Shown: positions 34,861 to 43,930 of the stretch, piece by piece
Numbering within the stretch: position 1 is the stretch's first letter
Layout: every line of letters starts with the position of its first letter
DNA from: CALBPI01 sp039821605
GTDB lineage: Bacteria; Pseudomonadota; Gammaproteobacteria; Steroidobacterales; Woeseiaceae
Direction of reading: 5' to 3'
Length of the DNA: 64,000 nucleotides
NCBI GenBank assembly: GCA_039821605.1
Contig: JBCBNV010000002.1
Span: forward strand, 124,001-188,000
Notes under the pieces: generated by a model
Database searches by the model: none
Told to the model about the DNA's origin: nothing
What the model saw: only the letters and a program-made list of their open reading frames with translations
Program-made: the position numbers and the translations under genes

Positions 34861-36359
34861 AGCTTGGTGGTGCGCTGCGAATTGCGGGCTTGGTCGCGCT
34901 GGGATTGCTGTTCCTCCTGGCGCTGTGGCTCGTGTTCGCGCTCACAGATACAGCGCTCGATCTTTGGGCGCGGTTGCTCACGGCACCGCTGCCGTTTCGG
35001 ATCGCGGCCGTTGCGGCCGTCATTGCCCTGGTGGCCGTGTTCGGCTGGTTGGGCTGGCGCCTGCTGGCACCGCGTTCGCGCGCGAAGCCACCCGCCGAAG
35101 TGCCCGCGCTCGACGAGTCGGCGCTGCGCGGGCGACTCGACGATGTCGTTGCGCAAGGCGTGGACGCCAGCGCCGCGGCCCAGGAGCTGACACTGCTCGA
35201 CGCGCAGCGCGCGGGCAGTGAGCTGACGATCGCGCTATACGGCGAGGTCAGCACCGGCAAGTCCTCGCTGGCCCGCGCGCTGCTGCCCGGTGCCAAAATC
35301 GAAGTCAGCCCGTTGGCCGGCAGTACAACGGAGATCGCGCGCCACCGCTGGCAGGCGCAGACGGGCGCGGAGATCACGATTGCGGATCTGCCCGGGCTCG
35401 AGGCTATCGGCCGCGAGCTCGATGGGTCGATGCTCGATGAGGCCCGCCGTGCGCACGCCGTCGTCTTCGTCACGGATGGCGATCTCAACCGCCAACAGGT
35501 CGAGGCGCTGCAAAAGCTCCGCGATATCGGTAAGCCGCTCATCGTGACGCTCAACAAGGCCGACCGCTACGACGCCGCGGAGCGCGCGCAGTTGCTGGAA
35601 CGGCTGCAGCAGCGGCTCGGGGCGCCTGCCGGCGACGTCGCGGCACCGCAGGCCCTTGTCGTGACCATTGCTGGCGGCGACGAAACGGTGTTGAGTGACG
35701 ACGGCACGGGTGGTGAGTCCACAGAAACCCGCGAACGCGCCAGTGATCTGAGCCAGCTCGTGCTGGCGCTCGAGGAGCTGCTCGGGGGCGACCTCGGCAC
35801 CGTCAATGCGCTGCGCGAGCACGCCTTGCTGACGCTCGCAGCCGAGAAGCTCGCGCGTGCCGAAGCCGATTACCGTTCACAACGAGCCGAACAGATTGTG
35901 CGCGGCGCAACGCGACGCGCCGTGCTGGGCGCGCTTGCCGCCGTGACGCCCGGCACGGACATCGTGATCCAGGGCTACATCGGCACCCAGATGACGAAGG
36001 ACCTGTGCCGCCTCTACGGCCAACAGGCCCGCGACATCGAAGTCGAGCGCTTCCTGGACCTGAGCCAGAGCCGCGTGGGCAAGGCCTTGCCCGTGGCGCT
36101 GGCCATCGCGGGAAATGGGCTCAAGGCCTTCCCGGGTGTCGGTACGATCGCGGGCGGACTCGTGCACAGTGTGGCCTACGGCCTGATCTTTGATGCCGTG
36201 GGCCGCGGCCTGGCGGCCTCGCTCGAGCGCGAGGGCGCGTTCTCTGCCAAGGCTGCCGCTGCGGCCGTTGAAGAGGGACTCGATGAGTATCTGGAACAGG
36301 GTGTCCGCCGTGTGGCGCGGCTGGCGCTCGACCAATCCGAGCGACGCGACGACCGCTGA
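34857..36359 (+). CDS. Membrane-anchored dynamin-like GTPase, DUF697-like C-terminus (first of tandem pair)
   Basis: Protein of 500 residues starting at the ATG overlapping the symporter stop, with AGGAGG ten bases upstream. Two N-terminal transmembrane helices (about 7-28 and 46-70) precede a GTPase domain with G1 GEVSTGKSS (129-137), G3 DLPG (177-180) and G4 NKAD (233-236). After a helical region, a hydrophobic DUF697-type part follows (LAAVTPGTDIVIQGYIGTQM, then GLKAFPGVGTIAGGLVHSV). The family resembles Era/YcjX-like and bacterial dynamin-like membrane GTPases. Likely an inner-membrane remodeling or stress GTPase; not proven. Confidence 0.85.
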   Translation: MKLGGALRIAGLVALGLLFLLALWLVFALTDTALDLWARLLTAPLPFRIAAVAAVIALVAVFGWLGWRLLAPRSRAKPPAEVPALDESALRGRLDDVVAQGVDASAAAQELTLLDAQRAGSELTIALYGEVSTGKSSLARALLPGAKIEVSPLAGSTTEIARHRWQAQTGAEITIADLPGLEAIGRELDGSMLDEARRAHAVVFVTDGDLNRQQVEALQKLRDIGKPLIVTLNKADRYDAAERAQLLERLQQRLGAPAGDVAAPQALVVTIAGGDETVLSDDGTGGESTETRERASDLSQLVLALEELLGGDLGTVNALREHALLTLAAEKLARAEADYRSQRAEQIVRGATRRAVLGALAAVTPGTDIVIQGYIGTQMTKDLCRLYGQQARDIEVERFLDLSQSRVGKALPVALAIAGNGLKAFPGVGTIAGGLVHSVAYGLIFDAVGRGLAASLEREGAFSAKAAAAAVEEGLDEYLEQGVRRVARLALDQSERRDDR

Positions 36360-37656
36360 GCCCGGCGACGGCGGGGCGCACAACCTGGCTCTCGCGCGCG
36401 AGTCGCTGACGGAGTTGCTCGACGATGAGCGCCTGCCGGCGCCGTTGCGTGCGGCCCTGTCCGACGACTACGCGCAGGTGCGTGCCCTGCTCGACAAGCT
36501 AGAGCAGGGGCATCTTCACATTGCCGCGTTCGGCCGCGTGAGCACGGGCAAGTCCTCGCTGCTCAACGCGCTCGTGGGAGAGGACGTCTTCAGCGTCAGC
36601 GCACTGCACGGCGAGACGCGCTCGACGGCCATGGCCGCACTGGACGAGCGTCCCGCGGGCGGTTTGTTCGTCATCGACACGCCGGGCATCGACGAGGCCG
36701 ACGGCGAGGCGCGTGAGCAGATGGCCGAGGAGGTCGCGCGGCGCGCCGACATCATCCTGTTCTGCGTGGACAGCGATCTCACGGACAGTGAGTTCCGCGC
36801 GCTCGAGGTGCTTGCGAAACTGGGCCCGCCATTGCTGCTCGTACTCAACAAGGCAGACCGCTACACGGACAACGAGCGCGACTTGTTGCTCGAGGCTCTG
36901 GCCCGCCACACCGAGAATCTGCTGCCCGCCGATCGCATCATCGCGGTTGCCGCCAACCCGTCTCCGGTAACCGTGGTGACCCAGGATGCGGATGGCAACG
37001 AAGCGACGACCACACGGGAGCGTGCGGCCGAGCTGGGTGATCTACGCGAGCGGCTCTGGCGCATTGCGGAGCAGGAGGGCAAGACGCTGGCGGCGCTCAA
37101 TGCGTCGCTGTTTGCGGCCGACCTGTCCGACAAGGTGGGACAGCGCCTGCTGGAGGCGCGCGGCCAGATCGCCGACGAACTCGTGCGCACCTACTGCATC
37201 GCCAAAGGCGTGGCCGTCGCCGTGAACCCGCTGCCCGTTGCCGACCTGTTCGCGGCCGCGGCCATCGATGTCGGCATGGTCGTACACCTGTCGCGCGTGT
37301 TTGCGCTGCCGTTGTCGCGGAACGAGGCCGGGCAACTCGTGCGTGTGATCAGTACCGAAGCACTGGCGCTCATGGGTACCGTGTGGGCTGTTCACTTCGT
37401 GTCGAGCGCGCTCAAGGTCGGCACTGCGGGCCTGTCAACGCTTGTGACGGCGGGCGCACAGGGCGCCGTCGCCTACTACGGCACCTACGTCGTCGGGCAG
37501 GTTGCGCGCCGCTACCTGGCGGCGGGCTGCTCCTGGGGTGAGGCAGGCCCGAAGCAGGTTGTGCGCGACATTCTCGAGAGCCTCGACCGCGATTCCATTT
37601 TGCAAAGTGCGCGCGATGACATCCGGGCGCGACTGCGCGGGGTCGGGCGGCAGTGA
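36283..37656 (+). CDS. Dynamin-like GTPase, second of tandem pair
   Basis: Protein of 457 residues. The ATG at 36283 has AAGAGGG just upstream and overlaps the previous gene by 77 bases; the frame is open earlier, but only as a shadow. G1 is GRVSTGKSS (84-92), G3 DTPG (132-135) and G4 NKAD (189-192). The C-terminal half holds hydrophobic segments (GVAVAVNPLPVADLFAAAAI, LALMGTVWAVHFVSSALKVG). It lacks the N-terminal membrane helices of its neighbour but shares the VSTGKSS loop and overall layout, so the two are probably ancient paralogues that act together. Confidence 0.85.
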   Translation: MSIWNRVSAVWRGWRSTNPSDATTAEPGDGGAHNLALARESLTELLDDERLPAPLRAALSDDYAQVRALLDKLEQGHLHIAAFGRVSTGKSSLLNALVGEDVFSVSALHGETRSTAMAALDERPAGGLFVIDTPGIDEADGEAREQMAEEVARRADIILFCVDSDLTDSEFRALEVLAKLGPPLLLVLNKADRYTDNERDLLLEALARHTENLLPADRIIAVAANPSPVTVVTQDADGNEATTTRERAAELGDLRERLWRIAEQEGKTLAALNASLFAADLSDKVGQRLLEARGQIADELVRTYCIAKGVAVAVNPLPVADLFAAAAIDVGMVVHLSRVFALPLSRNEAGQLVRVISTEALALMGTVWAVHFVSSALKVGTAGLSTLVTAGAQGAVAYYGTYVVGQVARRYLAAGCSWGEAGPKQVVRDILESLDRDSILQSARDDIRARLRGVGRQ

Positions 37657-38006
37657 CGCCGGAACGCGCGCAGCGCGAACAACGCATCCGCGACGCCGTG
37701 TGCCAGATCCCGGCGGGACGCGTGGCCAGCTACGGCGATGTGGCGAAGCTTGCCGGGCTACCACGTGGCGCGCGCGAAGTGGGGCGTGTCCTGCGCGAGT
37801 TGCCCGATGGCAGCGACGTGCCCTGGCACCGTGTCGTCAACGCAAGAGGTGATATCCGCCTGGCGCTCGACGCACCCGCCGGTCGTGAGCAACGTGACCG
37901 CCTGCGCGCCGAGGGCGTCGTGGTCGAGCGCGGGCGCATTGCGATGGCGACCTACGGCTGGCGCGTCGATGCCGATCTGCTCGTGTGGGGGCTGCCGCCG
38001 CGTTGA
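37653..38006 (+). CDS. Alkyltransferase-like protein (Atl)
   Basis: Protein of 117 residues from a GTG overlapping the GTPase stop. It is a lone methyltransferase C-domain (IPAGRVASYGDVAKLAG, then REVGRVLREL), but the active-site Cys is replaced by Trp: VPWHRVVN, Trp at about 58. Atl proteins bind O6-alkylguanine without repairing it and hand it to nucleotide excision repair. The window also has a catalytic relative at 9196. It is translationally coupled to the GTPase gene, though a functional link is not obvious. Confidence 0.9.
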   Translation: MTPERAQREQRIRDAVCQIPAGRVASYGDVAKLAGLPRGAREVGRVLRELPDGSDVPWHRVVNARGDIRLALDAPAGREQRDRLRAEGVVVERGRIAMATYGWRVDADLLVWGLPPR

Positions 38007-38065
38007 CGCCCGCGTTCGCGGCGGGGCACGATGCGGCATCTGCCCTCCACGGAGCTTCAGCGCGC

Positions 38066-38566
38066 ATGTCCATTGATCACGTCGTGTTTTCGCACGGCCT
38101 CGAATCGGGCCCCTGGGGCACGAAGATCCAGGCCATGGCCGAGGTCGCGCGTGCGGCCGGTGCCGCCGTCGACTCCATCGACTACCAGGGCATGCGCGAG
38201 CCGCAGCCGCGCGTCGACAAACTCGTGGCCGCACTCGCGGAACTTGAGGGGCGTATCGTGCTCGTGGGTTCGAGCATGGGCGGCTACGTTGCCACGGCCG
38301 CCGCGCAGCAGGTGACGCCGGCGGGTGTCTTCGTGCTTGCGCCCGCGTTCCACATGGAAGGCTTTGACGCGGTCACGCCACCGGCGCCCGATTGTCCCAT
38401 GGAAATCGTGCACGGCTGGCACGATGACGTGGTGCCCGTGGACAACAGCATCCGCTTTGCGCGTGAGCATGTGGTGGCGCTGCATCTCGTCGATTCCGAC
38501 CACCGGCTGGGCTCCGCGCTGCCCGTGATCAACGAACTGTTGGGTGCGTTTCTCGCGCGCCTTTGA
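38066..38566 (+). CDS. Small alpha/beta hydrolase
   Basis: Protein of 166 residues. The ATG at 38066 has GGAG upstream; the earlier open frame lacks conserved content. The start IDHVVFSHGLESGPWGTKI is typical of the small hydrolases near YqiA and RBBP9-like proteins. The nucleophile is in VLVGSSMGGYVA, the acid in HGWHDDVVP and the His in LVDSDHRLG. The triad looks complete. Likely a cytoplasmic esterase of unknown substrate. Confidence 0.85.
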   Translation: MSIDHVVFSHGLESGPWGTKIQAMAEVARAAGAAVDSIDYQGMREPQPRVDKLVAALAELEGRIVLVGSSMGGYVATAAAQQVTPAGVFVLAPAFHMEGFDAVTPPAPDCPMEIVHGWHDDVVPVDNSIRFAREHVVALHLVDSDHRLGSALPVINELLGAFLARL

Positions 38567-38584
38567 CCCCGAGGAAGACCTGTT

Positions 38585-38845
38585 ATGCGCCATTCCCGTC
38601 TTGCGGCATTTGCCGCGGTCCTGATGCTTGCTGCCGGCTGCGGCGGCGAGTCCGAAGTCATCGTGCATGATGACGACGCAACGGCTAGCGACCAGAGCGA
38701 TACGCCCATCGCCGATGAACTCAAGGAGCCACTCGAGAAGGCAGCGGCTGTCGAAGACCTTGCCAAGTCCCGCAAGGAGGAGATGGACCGTCGCCTAGCT
38801 GAAATGGAAGGCGAGACCGATGACGACGACGATGCTGATCCCTGA
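38585..38845 (+). CDS. Small acidic lipoprotein
   Basis: Protein of 86 residues. A signal peptide RHSRLAAFAAVLMLAAGC contains a lipobox with Cys at about 19. The mature part is strongly acidic, with a central helical segment (LKEPLEKAAAVEDLAKSRKEE) that could form a coiled coil and an Asp-rich end (DDDDDADP). It has no recognised family. It lies 18 bases after the hydrolase, and the next gene begins at the base after its stop codon. Confidence 0.75.
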   Translation: MRHSRLAAFAAVLMLAAGCGGESEVIVHDDDATASDQSDTPIADELKEPLEKAAAVEDLAKSRKEEMDRRLAEMEGETDDDDDADP

Positions 38846-39757
38846 ATGACGCGCCTGGCCTTTACGATTGTCGACGTCTTCACGTCGCAGCGCTTCGGTG
38901 GCAACCCGCTGGCCGTGGTGACGGGCGCGGACGGCCTCAGCGCCGCGACCATGCAGCGCATTGCGCGCGAGTTCAATTTCTCGGAATCGACGTTCGTGAG
39001 TGCGCCGCCCGCAGATAGCGCCGCGGCCTTCACTGTGCGCATCTTTACGCCGACGCGTGAAGTGCCGTTCGCGGGTCATCCCAATGTGGGTACGGCGGCC
39101 GTGCTGGCTGAGACCGGCGTGTTCGGCGACATCGGCGCCGGCCTGGACGTCGTGTTCGACGAGCGTGCGGGCCGCGTGCCCTTACGCATCGAGTCGCGTG
39201 GGGCGGGCACCTGGTGCGAGCTCGAAGCGCCCGAGACGTTGTCCCTGGGCGCCACGTGGCCGGCCGAACAGCTCGCCACGATCTTGGGTCTCGCCCCCGA
39301 CGATGTCGTCACCGATGGGCATCCGCCGCAGGAGGCCTCGGTCGGCTTGCCCTTCCTCATGGTCGAGCTGGCCAGTGCCGAAGCGCTGGCGCGCGCCAAG
39401 GTTGATACGGCGGCCATCGATGCGGCCCTGGCAGCGGGCATGAACACGGACATCCACTGCTACGTGCGTCTGGACCCCGACGGTGACTGCGAGCGGCTCG
39501 ATACGCGCATGTTTGCGCCCCACGACGGCGTCCCCGAAGACCCCGCGACGGGCAGCGCCAACTGCGCGCTCGTGGGCCTGCTCACGGCGCTCGATGCACG
39601 AGACGCACTCGATGCGCGGTGGTCGATCACTCAGGGTGTGGTCATGGGGCGCCCGAGCGCGCTTGAGGCACGCACCGAGAAGCGCGGTGGTGCCGTGACG
39701 CGCGTGTGGATCGGCGGCTACAGCGTGCGCTTTGCGCAAGGCACACTCGAAGCCTGA
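38846..39757 (+). CDS. PhzF-family isomerase/epimerase
   Basis: Protein of 303 residues starting directly after the lipoprotein stop. PhzF signatures are FTIVDVFTSQRFGGNPLAVV, REFNFSESTFV, REVPFAGHPNVGTAAVL and EDPATGSANCALVGLL. PhzF-like proteins have a diaminopimelate-epimerase-like fold and act in phenazine and other small-molecule chemistry. No phenazine genes are near, so the substrate is unknown. It is convergent with glk, with three bases between the stops. Confidence 0.92.
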   Translation: MTRLAFTIVDVFTSQRFGGNPLAVVTGADGLSAATMQRIAREFNFSESTFVSAPPADSAAAFTVRIFTPTREVPFAGHPNVGTAAVLAETGVFGDIGAGLDVVFDERAGRVPLRIESRGAGTWCELEAPETLSLGATWPAEQLATILGLAPDDVVTDGHPPQEASVGLPFLMVELASAEALARAKVDTAAIDAALAAGMNTDIHCYVRLDPDGDCERLDTRMFAPHDGVPEDPATGSANCALVGLLTALDARDALDARWSITQGVVMGRPSALEARTEKRGGAVTRVWIGGYSVRFAQGTLEA

Positions 39758-39760
39758 CGG

Positions 39761-40714
39761 TTACAGCGTCGCGACGAGCCCGGCCAGGCCGACAAGCGCG
39801 GGCGTGTCGAGTGTGATGACACGCGTCGGGATCGCGTCGAGGTAGTCGTGGTAGCGGCCCTTGTCCGTGAAGCGTTCACGAAAGCCGGAGCGCTCAAACA
39901 ATTCCAGGTTGGCGAGCACGATGCCGCCGCCGATGTAGACGCCGCCATGCGCGCCCAGCGTGAGCGCTACATTGCCCGCAACCGTGCCCAGGAAGGCGAA
40001 GAACTGCTCAAAGGTAGCGATGGCGCTTGCGTTGCCCTCTTTGCCGCGCTGACTGATCTCGGCGGCCGTAAGCGCCTCGCCGTGCAGCAGCTCATGCAGC
40101 ATGGCGAGACCCGCTCCTGACAGGATGCGTTCCGCAGAGCAGTGACCGAACCGGTCGCGAACGGTTTCTATGATGCGCGCCTCGTCGGCGTTGTTTGCGG
40201 GCAGGCTTACATGGCCGCCCTCGCCAGGCACCGCAATGTGGCGGTCCGCCGTGCGCACGAGGCTTGCCACACCCAGTCCTGTGCCCGGACCGACCAGCAC
40301 TACTGGTGCATCGGGGTCGGCCTGGCCGCCACCGATTTGATGGAATTCGTCGTCGCGCAGCACGGGCACGACGTGGGCCAGTGCTTCGAAGTCGTTGATG
40401 GCGATGAGCTCGCCCAGCCCCAGCGTCTCGCGCAGCCCGGGCACCGTGAATGACCAGTCGATATTGAGCAGACGGATCGCATCACCGGTCACGGGGCCGG
40501 CGATGGCGAGCACGGCGCCCGTCGGCGGCTCGCCGTCGTAGCCGTCCAGATAACTGCCCAGCATGTCGTCGATCTGGACGTACGCGGCATTCGAGAGCTT
40601 GCGCAGTCCGACGAGTTCGCCGCGACCCGGTCCCGGGTGCCAGACCGCAAGCCGGGAGTTGGTGCCGCCGATGTCGGCAATGAGCCAGCGCTTCTCGGCA
40701 GTTGCCTGTTTCAT
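39761..40714 (-). CDS. glk: Glucokinase
   Basis: Protein of 317 residues. The ATP-binding phosphate motif ADIGGTNSRLAV, the sugar-binding INDFEALAH and VGPGTGLGVA are intact, with GEGGHVSLPA following, as in the Glk family of proteobacteria. It phosphorylates free glucose using ATP. It overlaps the otsA stop by four bases and ends a four-gene run otsB-GH15-otsA-glk, where it would recapture glucose released from trehalose. This link is inference from the operon. Confidence 0.95.
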   Translation of the reverse strand: MKQATAEKRWLIADIGGTNSRLAVWHPGPGRGELVGLRKLSNAAYVQIDDMLGSYLDGYDGEPPTGAVLAIAGPVTGDAIRLLNIDWSFTVPGLRETLGLGELIAINDFEALAHVVPVLRDDEFHQIGGGQADPDAPVVLVGPGTGLGVASLVRTADRHIAVPGEGGHVSLPANNADEARIIETVRDRFGHCSAERILSGAGLAMLHELLHGEALTAAEISQRGKEGNASAIATFEQFFAFLGTVAGNVALTLGAHGGVYIGGGIVLANLELFERSGFRERFTDKGRYHDYLDAIPTRVITLDTPALVGLAGLVATL

Positions 40715-42102
40715 TTCCTACGCTCCGCGTGCAGCGCTTCGACGAAGCGCTGCCGCCAGGCCGTGATGTCGTTGCGACGCAGGACGGCCATCATGTCGCT
40801 GTGTCGTTCGCGCCGCTCTTCGACGGGCATCACCAGTGCGCGGTTAATGCCGTCAGCGACGTCGTCGATATCATAAGGATTCACGAGCACGGCCGCCTCG
40901 AGTTCCTGGGCGGCGCCCGCGAGCCGCGACAGCACGAGCATCCCGGGCGACTCGGGGTCTTGCGAGGCCACGTATTCCTTGGCCACGAGATTCATCCCAT
41001 CGCGAACCGGGGTTACGAGGCCGACTTGCGCGGAGCGGAAGAAGCCCATGAGCGTGGCGCGCGAGAAGCCCTTGTTGAGGTAGCGAATGGGCACCCAGTC
41101 TGTGTCGGCGAAACGCCCGTTGATCTGTCCAGAGGCCTGCTCGAGTTCGTTCCTGATCTCGTCGTAGGCACGAATGCCGACCCGTGTCGGCGGCGCGATC
41201 TGCATGAGCGTGAGGTGCTTGCGGTGCGCGGGGTGGTTCTCCAGAAGTCGCTCGTAGGCGCGGAACCGAAGCGCCAGGCCCTTCGAATAGTCGAGCCGGT
41301 CGACGCCAATGATCATCTCGCGGCCATCAAGGCTCTGGCGCATGGCCGTAACCTCGTCGTTGTTGTACATGCTGTCCGCGAGTTCGGCGACCTCGGCGAC
41401 GTCGATGCCAATCGGGAATACGCCCGCGAACAGGCTGCCGCCGCCAATGTGGATGCGGCCGTCGCTATCGACAGTGCCGCCGATGTCAGGCTGTCGGATG
41501 GCCTCGTGGAACGAGTCGAGGTCGCGTTGCGTGTGAAAGCCGACGACATCGAAGGCGCACATCGAGCGCACGAGGAACTCGTGGTTGGGCAGGCTTTCGA
41601 GCATGTCGTAGCCCGGAAACGGCACATGCAGGAAAAAGCCGATGGGGTTGCGAACCCCGGCCTTGCGCAATTCGCCCGCGAGCGGGATCAGGTGGTAGTC
41701 GTGAATCCAGATCGTGTCGTCGGGTTGGAGCAGCGGCACGAGCTTGCGCGCAAAAATCTGGTTAACCCGAAAGTAGCCTTCGAAGTCCGCGCGATCAAAT
41801 GAGAAGAACGCGAGCAGGTGGTGAAACAGCGGCCAGAGCGAGCGATTCGAGAAGCCGTTGTAGTAGGACTCGTAGTCCTCGGCCTTGAGGTCGATGGTCG
41901 CGAAGCGGATGTTGTCGTGCTCGCTGATCTGGGCGTCGCGCGGTTCGCGGTCGACGAGCTTGCCGCTCCAGCCGAACCAGGTGCCGCCCTGGTCGCGCAG
42001 TGCGCCCAGAATGCCGACCGTGAGGCCGCCTGCGGCGCGCCCGCCCGGTTTGGGCTTCGCCACGCGATTGGAGACGATGATGAGATTGCCAGAGTCGCTC
42101 AT
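40711..42102 (-). CDS. otsA: Trehalose-6-phosphate synthase
   Basis: Protein of 463 residues. GT20 hallmarks are IVSNRVAKPKPGGRAAGGL, FGWSGK, WIHDYHLIPLA, GVDRLDYSKGL and DGMNLVAKEYVA. It joins glucose-6-phosphate and a nucleoside-diphosphate glucose to make trehalose-6-phosphate, an osmoprotectant precursor. Its ATG is seven bases after the GH15 stop, and the glk start overlaps its end, so all four genes form one transcript. Confidence 0.97.
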   Translation of the reverse strand: MSDSGNLIIVSNRVAKPKPGGRAAGGLTVGILGALRDQGGTWFGWSGKLVDREPRDAQISEHDNIRFATIDLKAEDYESYYNGFSNRSLWPLFHHLLAFFSFDRADFEGYFRVNQIFARKLVPLLQPDDTIWIHDYHLIPLAGELRKAGVRNPIGFFLHVPFPGYDMLESLPNHEFLVRSMCAFDVVGFHTQRDLDSFHEAIRQPDIGGTVDSDGRIHIGGGSLFAGVFPIGIDVAEVAELADSMYNNDEVTAMRQSLDGREMIIGVDRLDYSKGLALRFRAYERLLENHPAHRKHLTLMQIAPPTRVGIRAYDEIRNELEQASGQINGRFADTDWVPIRYLNKGFSRATLMGFFRSAQVGLVTPVRDGMNLVAKEYVASQDPESPGMLVLSRLAGAAQELEAAVLVNPYDIDDVADGINRALVMPVEERRERHSDMMAVLRRNDITAWRQRFVEALHAERRK

Positions 42103-42109
42103 GGTGTCC

Positions 42110-43921
42110 TTACAGCGCGTCTTCCCAGCTCCGTGACAGGCGCATGGCGACGTTGATGATGCCGGCCATGCTGTAGGTCTGCGGGAAGTTGCCCCAGAGA
42201 TTCAGGTCGTCGGGATTGATGTCCTCGGAGAGCAGACCGAGCGGGTTGCGGCATTCGAGGATGTGCTCGAACATCTCGCGCGCCTCGGCGTGCTCGCCCA
42301 TGGCCGACAACGCCTCGATGTACCAGAAGGTGCAGATGTTGAATGCGTTCTCGGGCTCGCCAAAGTCGTCGGCCGCGTTGTAGCGGAACAGGTGGTGGCC
42401 GCGCTTGAGTGCCGCACCGATCGCGCGCACGGTGCCAACAAAGCGTGGGTCATCGGCGGCCACGAAGCCGAGCTCGTGCATCATGAGCAGGCTCGCGTCG
42501 AGCTCGGGTCGGCCGAGGCTTTCGGTGTAGGCCTGCTGCTGCTCGTCCCAGGCCTCGCGCTCAATGACACCCCGGATCGTCACCGCGTGCGCGCGCCAGT
42601 ATTCGGCGCGGTCGCCCAGTACCAGTTGCTGCGCGATGTGCGCGAGGCGGTCACAGGCGGCCCAGCACATGAGCGTCGAAAACGTATGCACGCGCTTCCT
42701 GCCACGGTACTCCCAGAGCCCGGCATCGGGCTGGTCGTGCACGACCACGGCGCGCTCGCCGAGAATCTCAAGCCGCTCGAACATGGCCGGTCCACCCGGG
42801 TTGGCCAGTCTCTCGTCGAAGAACAGCTGGGTGGCCGAGAGCACCACGGCACCGTAGACGTCGTGCTGGATCTGCTCGTAGGCCTGGTTGCCGACGCGCA
42901 CGGGTCCCATGTCGCGGTAGCCGGCCAGTGAGTCGACGGTGCGCTCTGTGAGGTCGGCGTCGCCGTTGATCGCGTACACGGGCTGCAGCCCTCCTGCGGG
43001 CATGTCGGCCACAAGCGCCGTGATGTAGCCGAGGTAGGCCTCCATGGTCTTGGTGGCGCCGAGCCGGTTCAGGGCGTGCACGACGAAATAGCTGTCGCGC
43101 AGCCAGCAGAAGCGGTAGTCCCAGTTACGCCCGCTGTTGGCGGCTTCGGGCAGCGATGTGGTCACGGCCGCTACAACGGCGCCCGTGTCCTCGGAAGTGC
43201 AAAGCTTGAGGCTGATGGCCGCGCGAATCACAGCCGCCTGCCACTCGAACGGAATCGACAGGCCGCGCGACCAGTTTTGCCAGTAGTTGTGTGTGGCGTC
43301 GAAGTTGGTGCGGAAGCACTCTGCCGGCGACTCGGTGACGCTCTCATCGGGTCCGAGGATCAGGTGCAGCGAGCGGTCTGGTACAAACCACGAGCCGTCG
43401 ATGACCCGGCTGATCGAGGCGTCCGTTGTGAGCCGCATCGTGTGCTCGCCGTCACCCACGTAGCGAATGTGATTGCTGCCGCGCACGCGATTGCGTGCCG
43501 ATGCCGCATAGTCATGGGCCGGTCTCAGCAGGATGCGGATTCGCGGTGCGCCGGCCACGATTTCGATACGTCGCAGCAACATGATGGGTCGGTACATGCG
43601 ACCCAGGTACGTTTGCCGCGGCGCGAAGTCCGTGATGCGCACGGCGCCATCCTGGTCGTCGTAAAGCGTAGTCTCAATGATGGCCGTGTTGCGCAGGTAG
43701 CGTTGCTCGCTGTGCGAGAAGCGGTCGAGCTCAACGGCGTAGCTGCCGGGGGTGTCGGGGTCGGCCTGCACGGCGTCCGACTGCAGCAGGCGACAGAACA
43801 CGGGGTCGGCATCGAGTTGGGGCCAGCAGGCCCAGACCATCCGAGCGCGGCTGTCGATGAGGGCGGCGATCTGGCAGTTTCCGATGATGCCGAGATCGAG
43901 GTTGTTGCTTTGGTCTTGCAT
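42110..43921 (-). CDS. Glycoside hydrolase family 15 protein (trehalase / glucan hydrolase type)
   Basis: Protein of 603 residues. The N-terminal beta-sandwich begins LDLGIIGNCQIAALID and MVWACWPQLDADPVFCRLL. The (alpha/alpha)6 catalytic domain has GRNWDYRFCWLRDSYFVVHAL and the late EDINPDDLNLWGNFPQTYSM, where a general base Glu is expected. Bacterial relatives include GH15 trehalases and glucoamylases. Its place between otsB and otsA favours a trehalose-linked role, probably hydrolysis to glucose. No signal peptide is seen, so it acts in the cytoplasm. Confidence 0.9.
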   Translation of the reverse strand: MQDQSNNLDLGIIGNCQIAALIDSRARMVWACWPQLDADPVFCRLLQSDAVQADPDTPGSYAVELDRFSHSEQRYLRNTAIIETTLYDDQDGAVRITDFAPRQTYLGRMYRPIMLLRRIEIVAGAPRIRILLRPAHDYAASARNRVRGSNHIRYVGDGEHTMRLTTDASISRVIDGSWFVPDRSLHLILGPDESVTESPAECFRTNFDATHNYWQNWSRGLSIPFEWQAAVIRAAISLKLCTSEDTGAVVAAVTTSLPEAANSGRNWDYRFCWLRDSYFVVHALNRLGATKTMEAYLGYITALVADMPAGGLQPVYAINGDADLTERTVDSLAGYRDMGPVRVGNQAYEQIQHDVYGAVVLSATQLFFDERLANPGGPAMFERLEILGERAVVVHDQPDAGLWEYRGRKRVHTFSTLMCWAACDRLAHIAQQLVLGDRAEYWRAHAVTIRGVIEREAWDEQQQAYTESLGRPELDASLLMMHELGFVAADDPRFVGTVRAIGAALKRGHHLFRYNAADDFGEPENAFNICTFWYIEALSAMGEHAEAREMFEHILECRNPLGLLSEDINPDDLNLWGNFPQTYSMAGIINVAMRLSRSWEDAL

Positions 43922-43930
43922 CGTCTCTCG

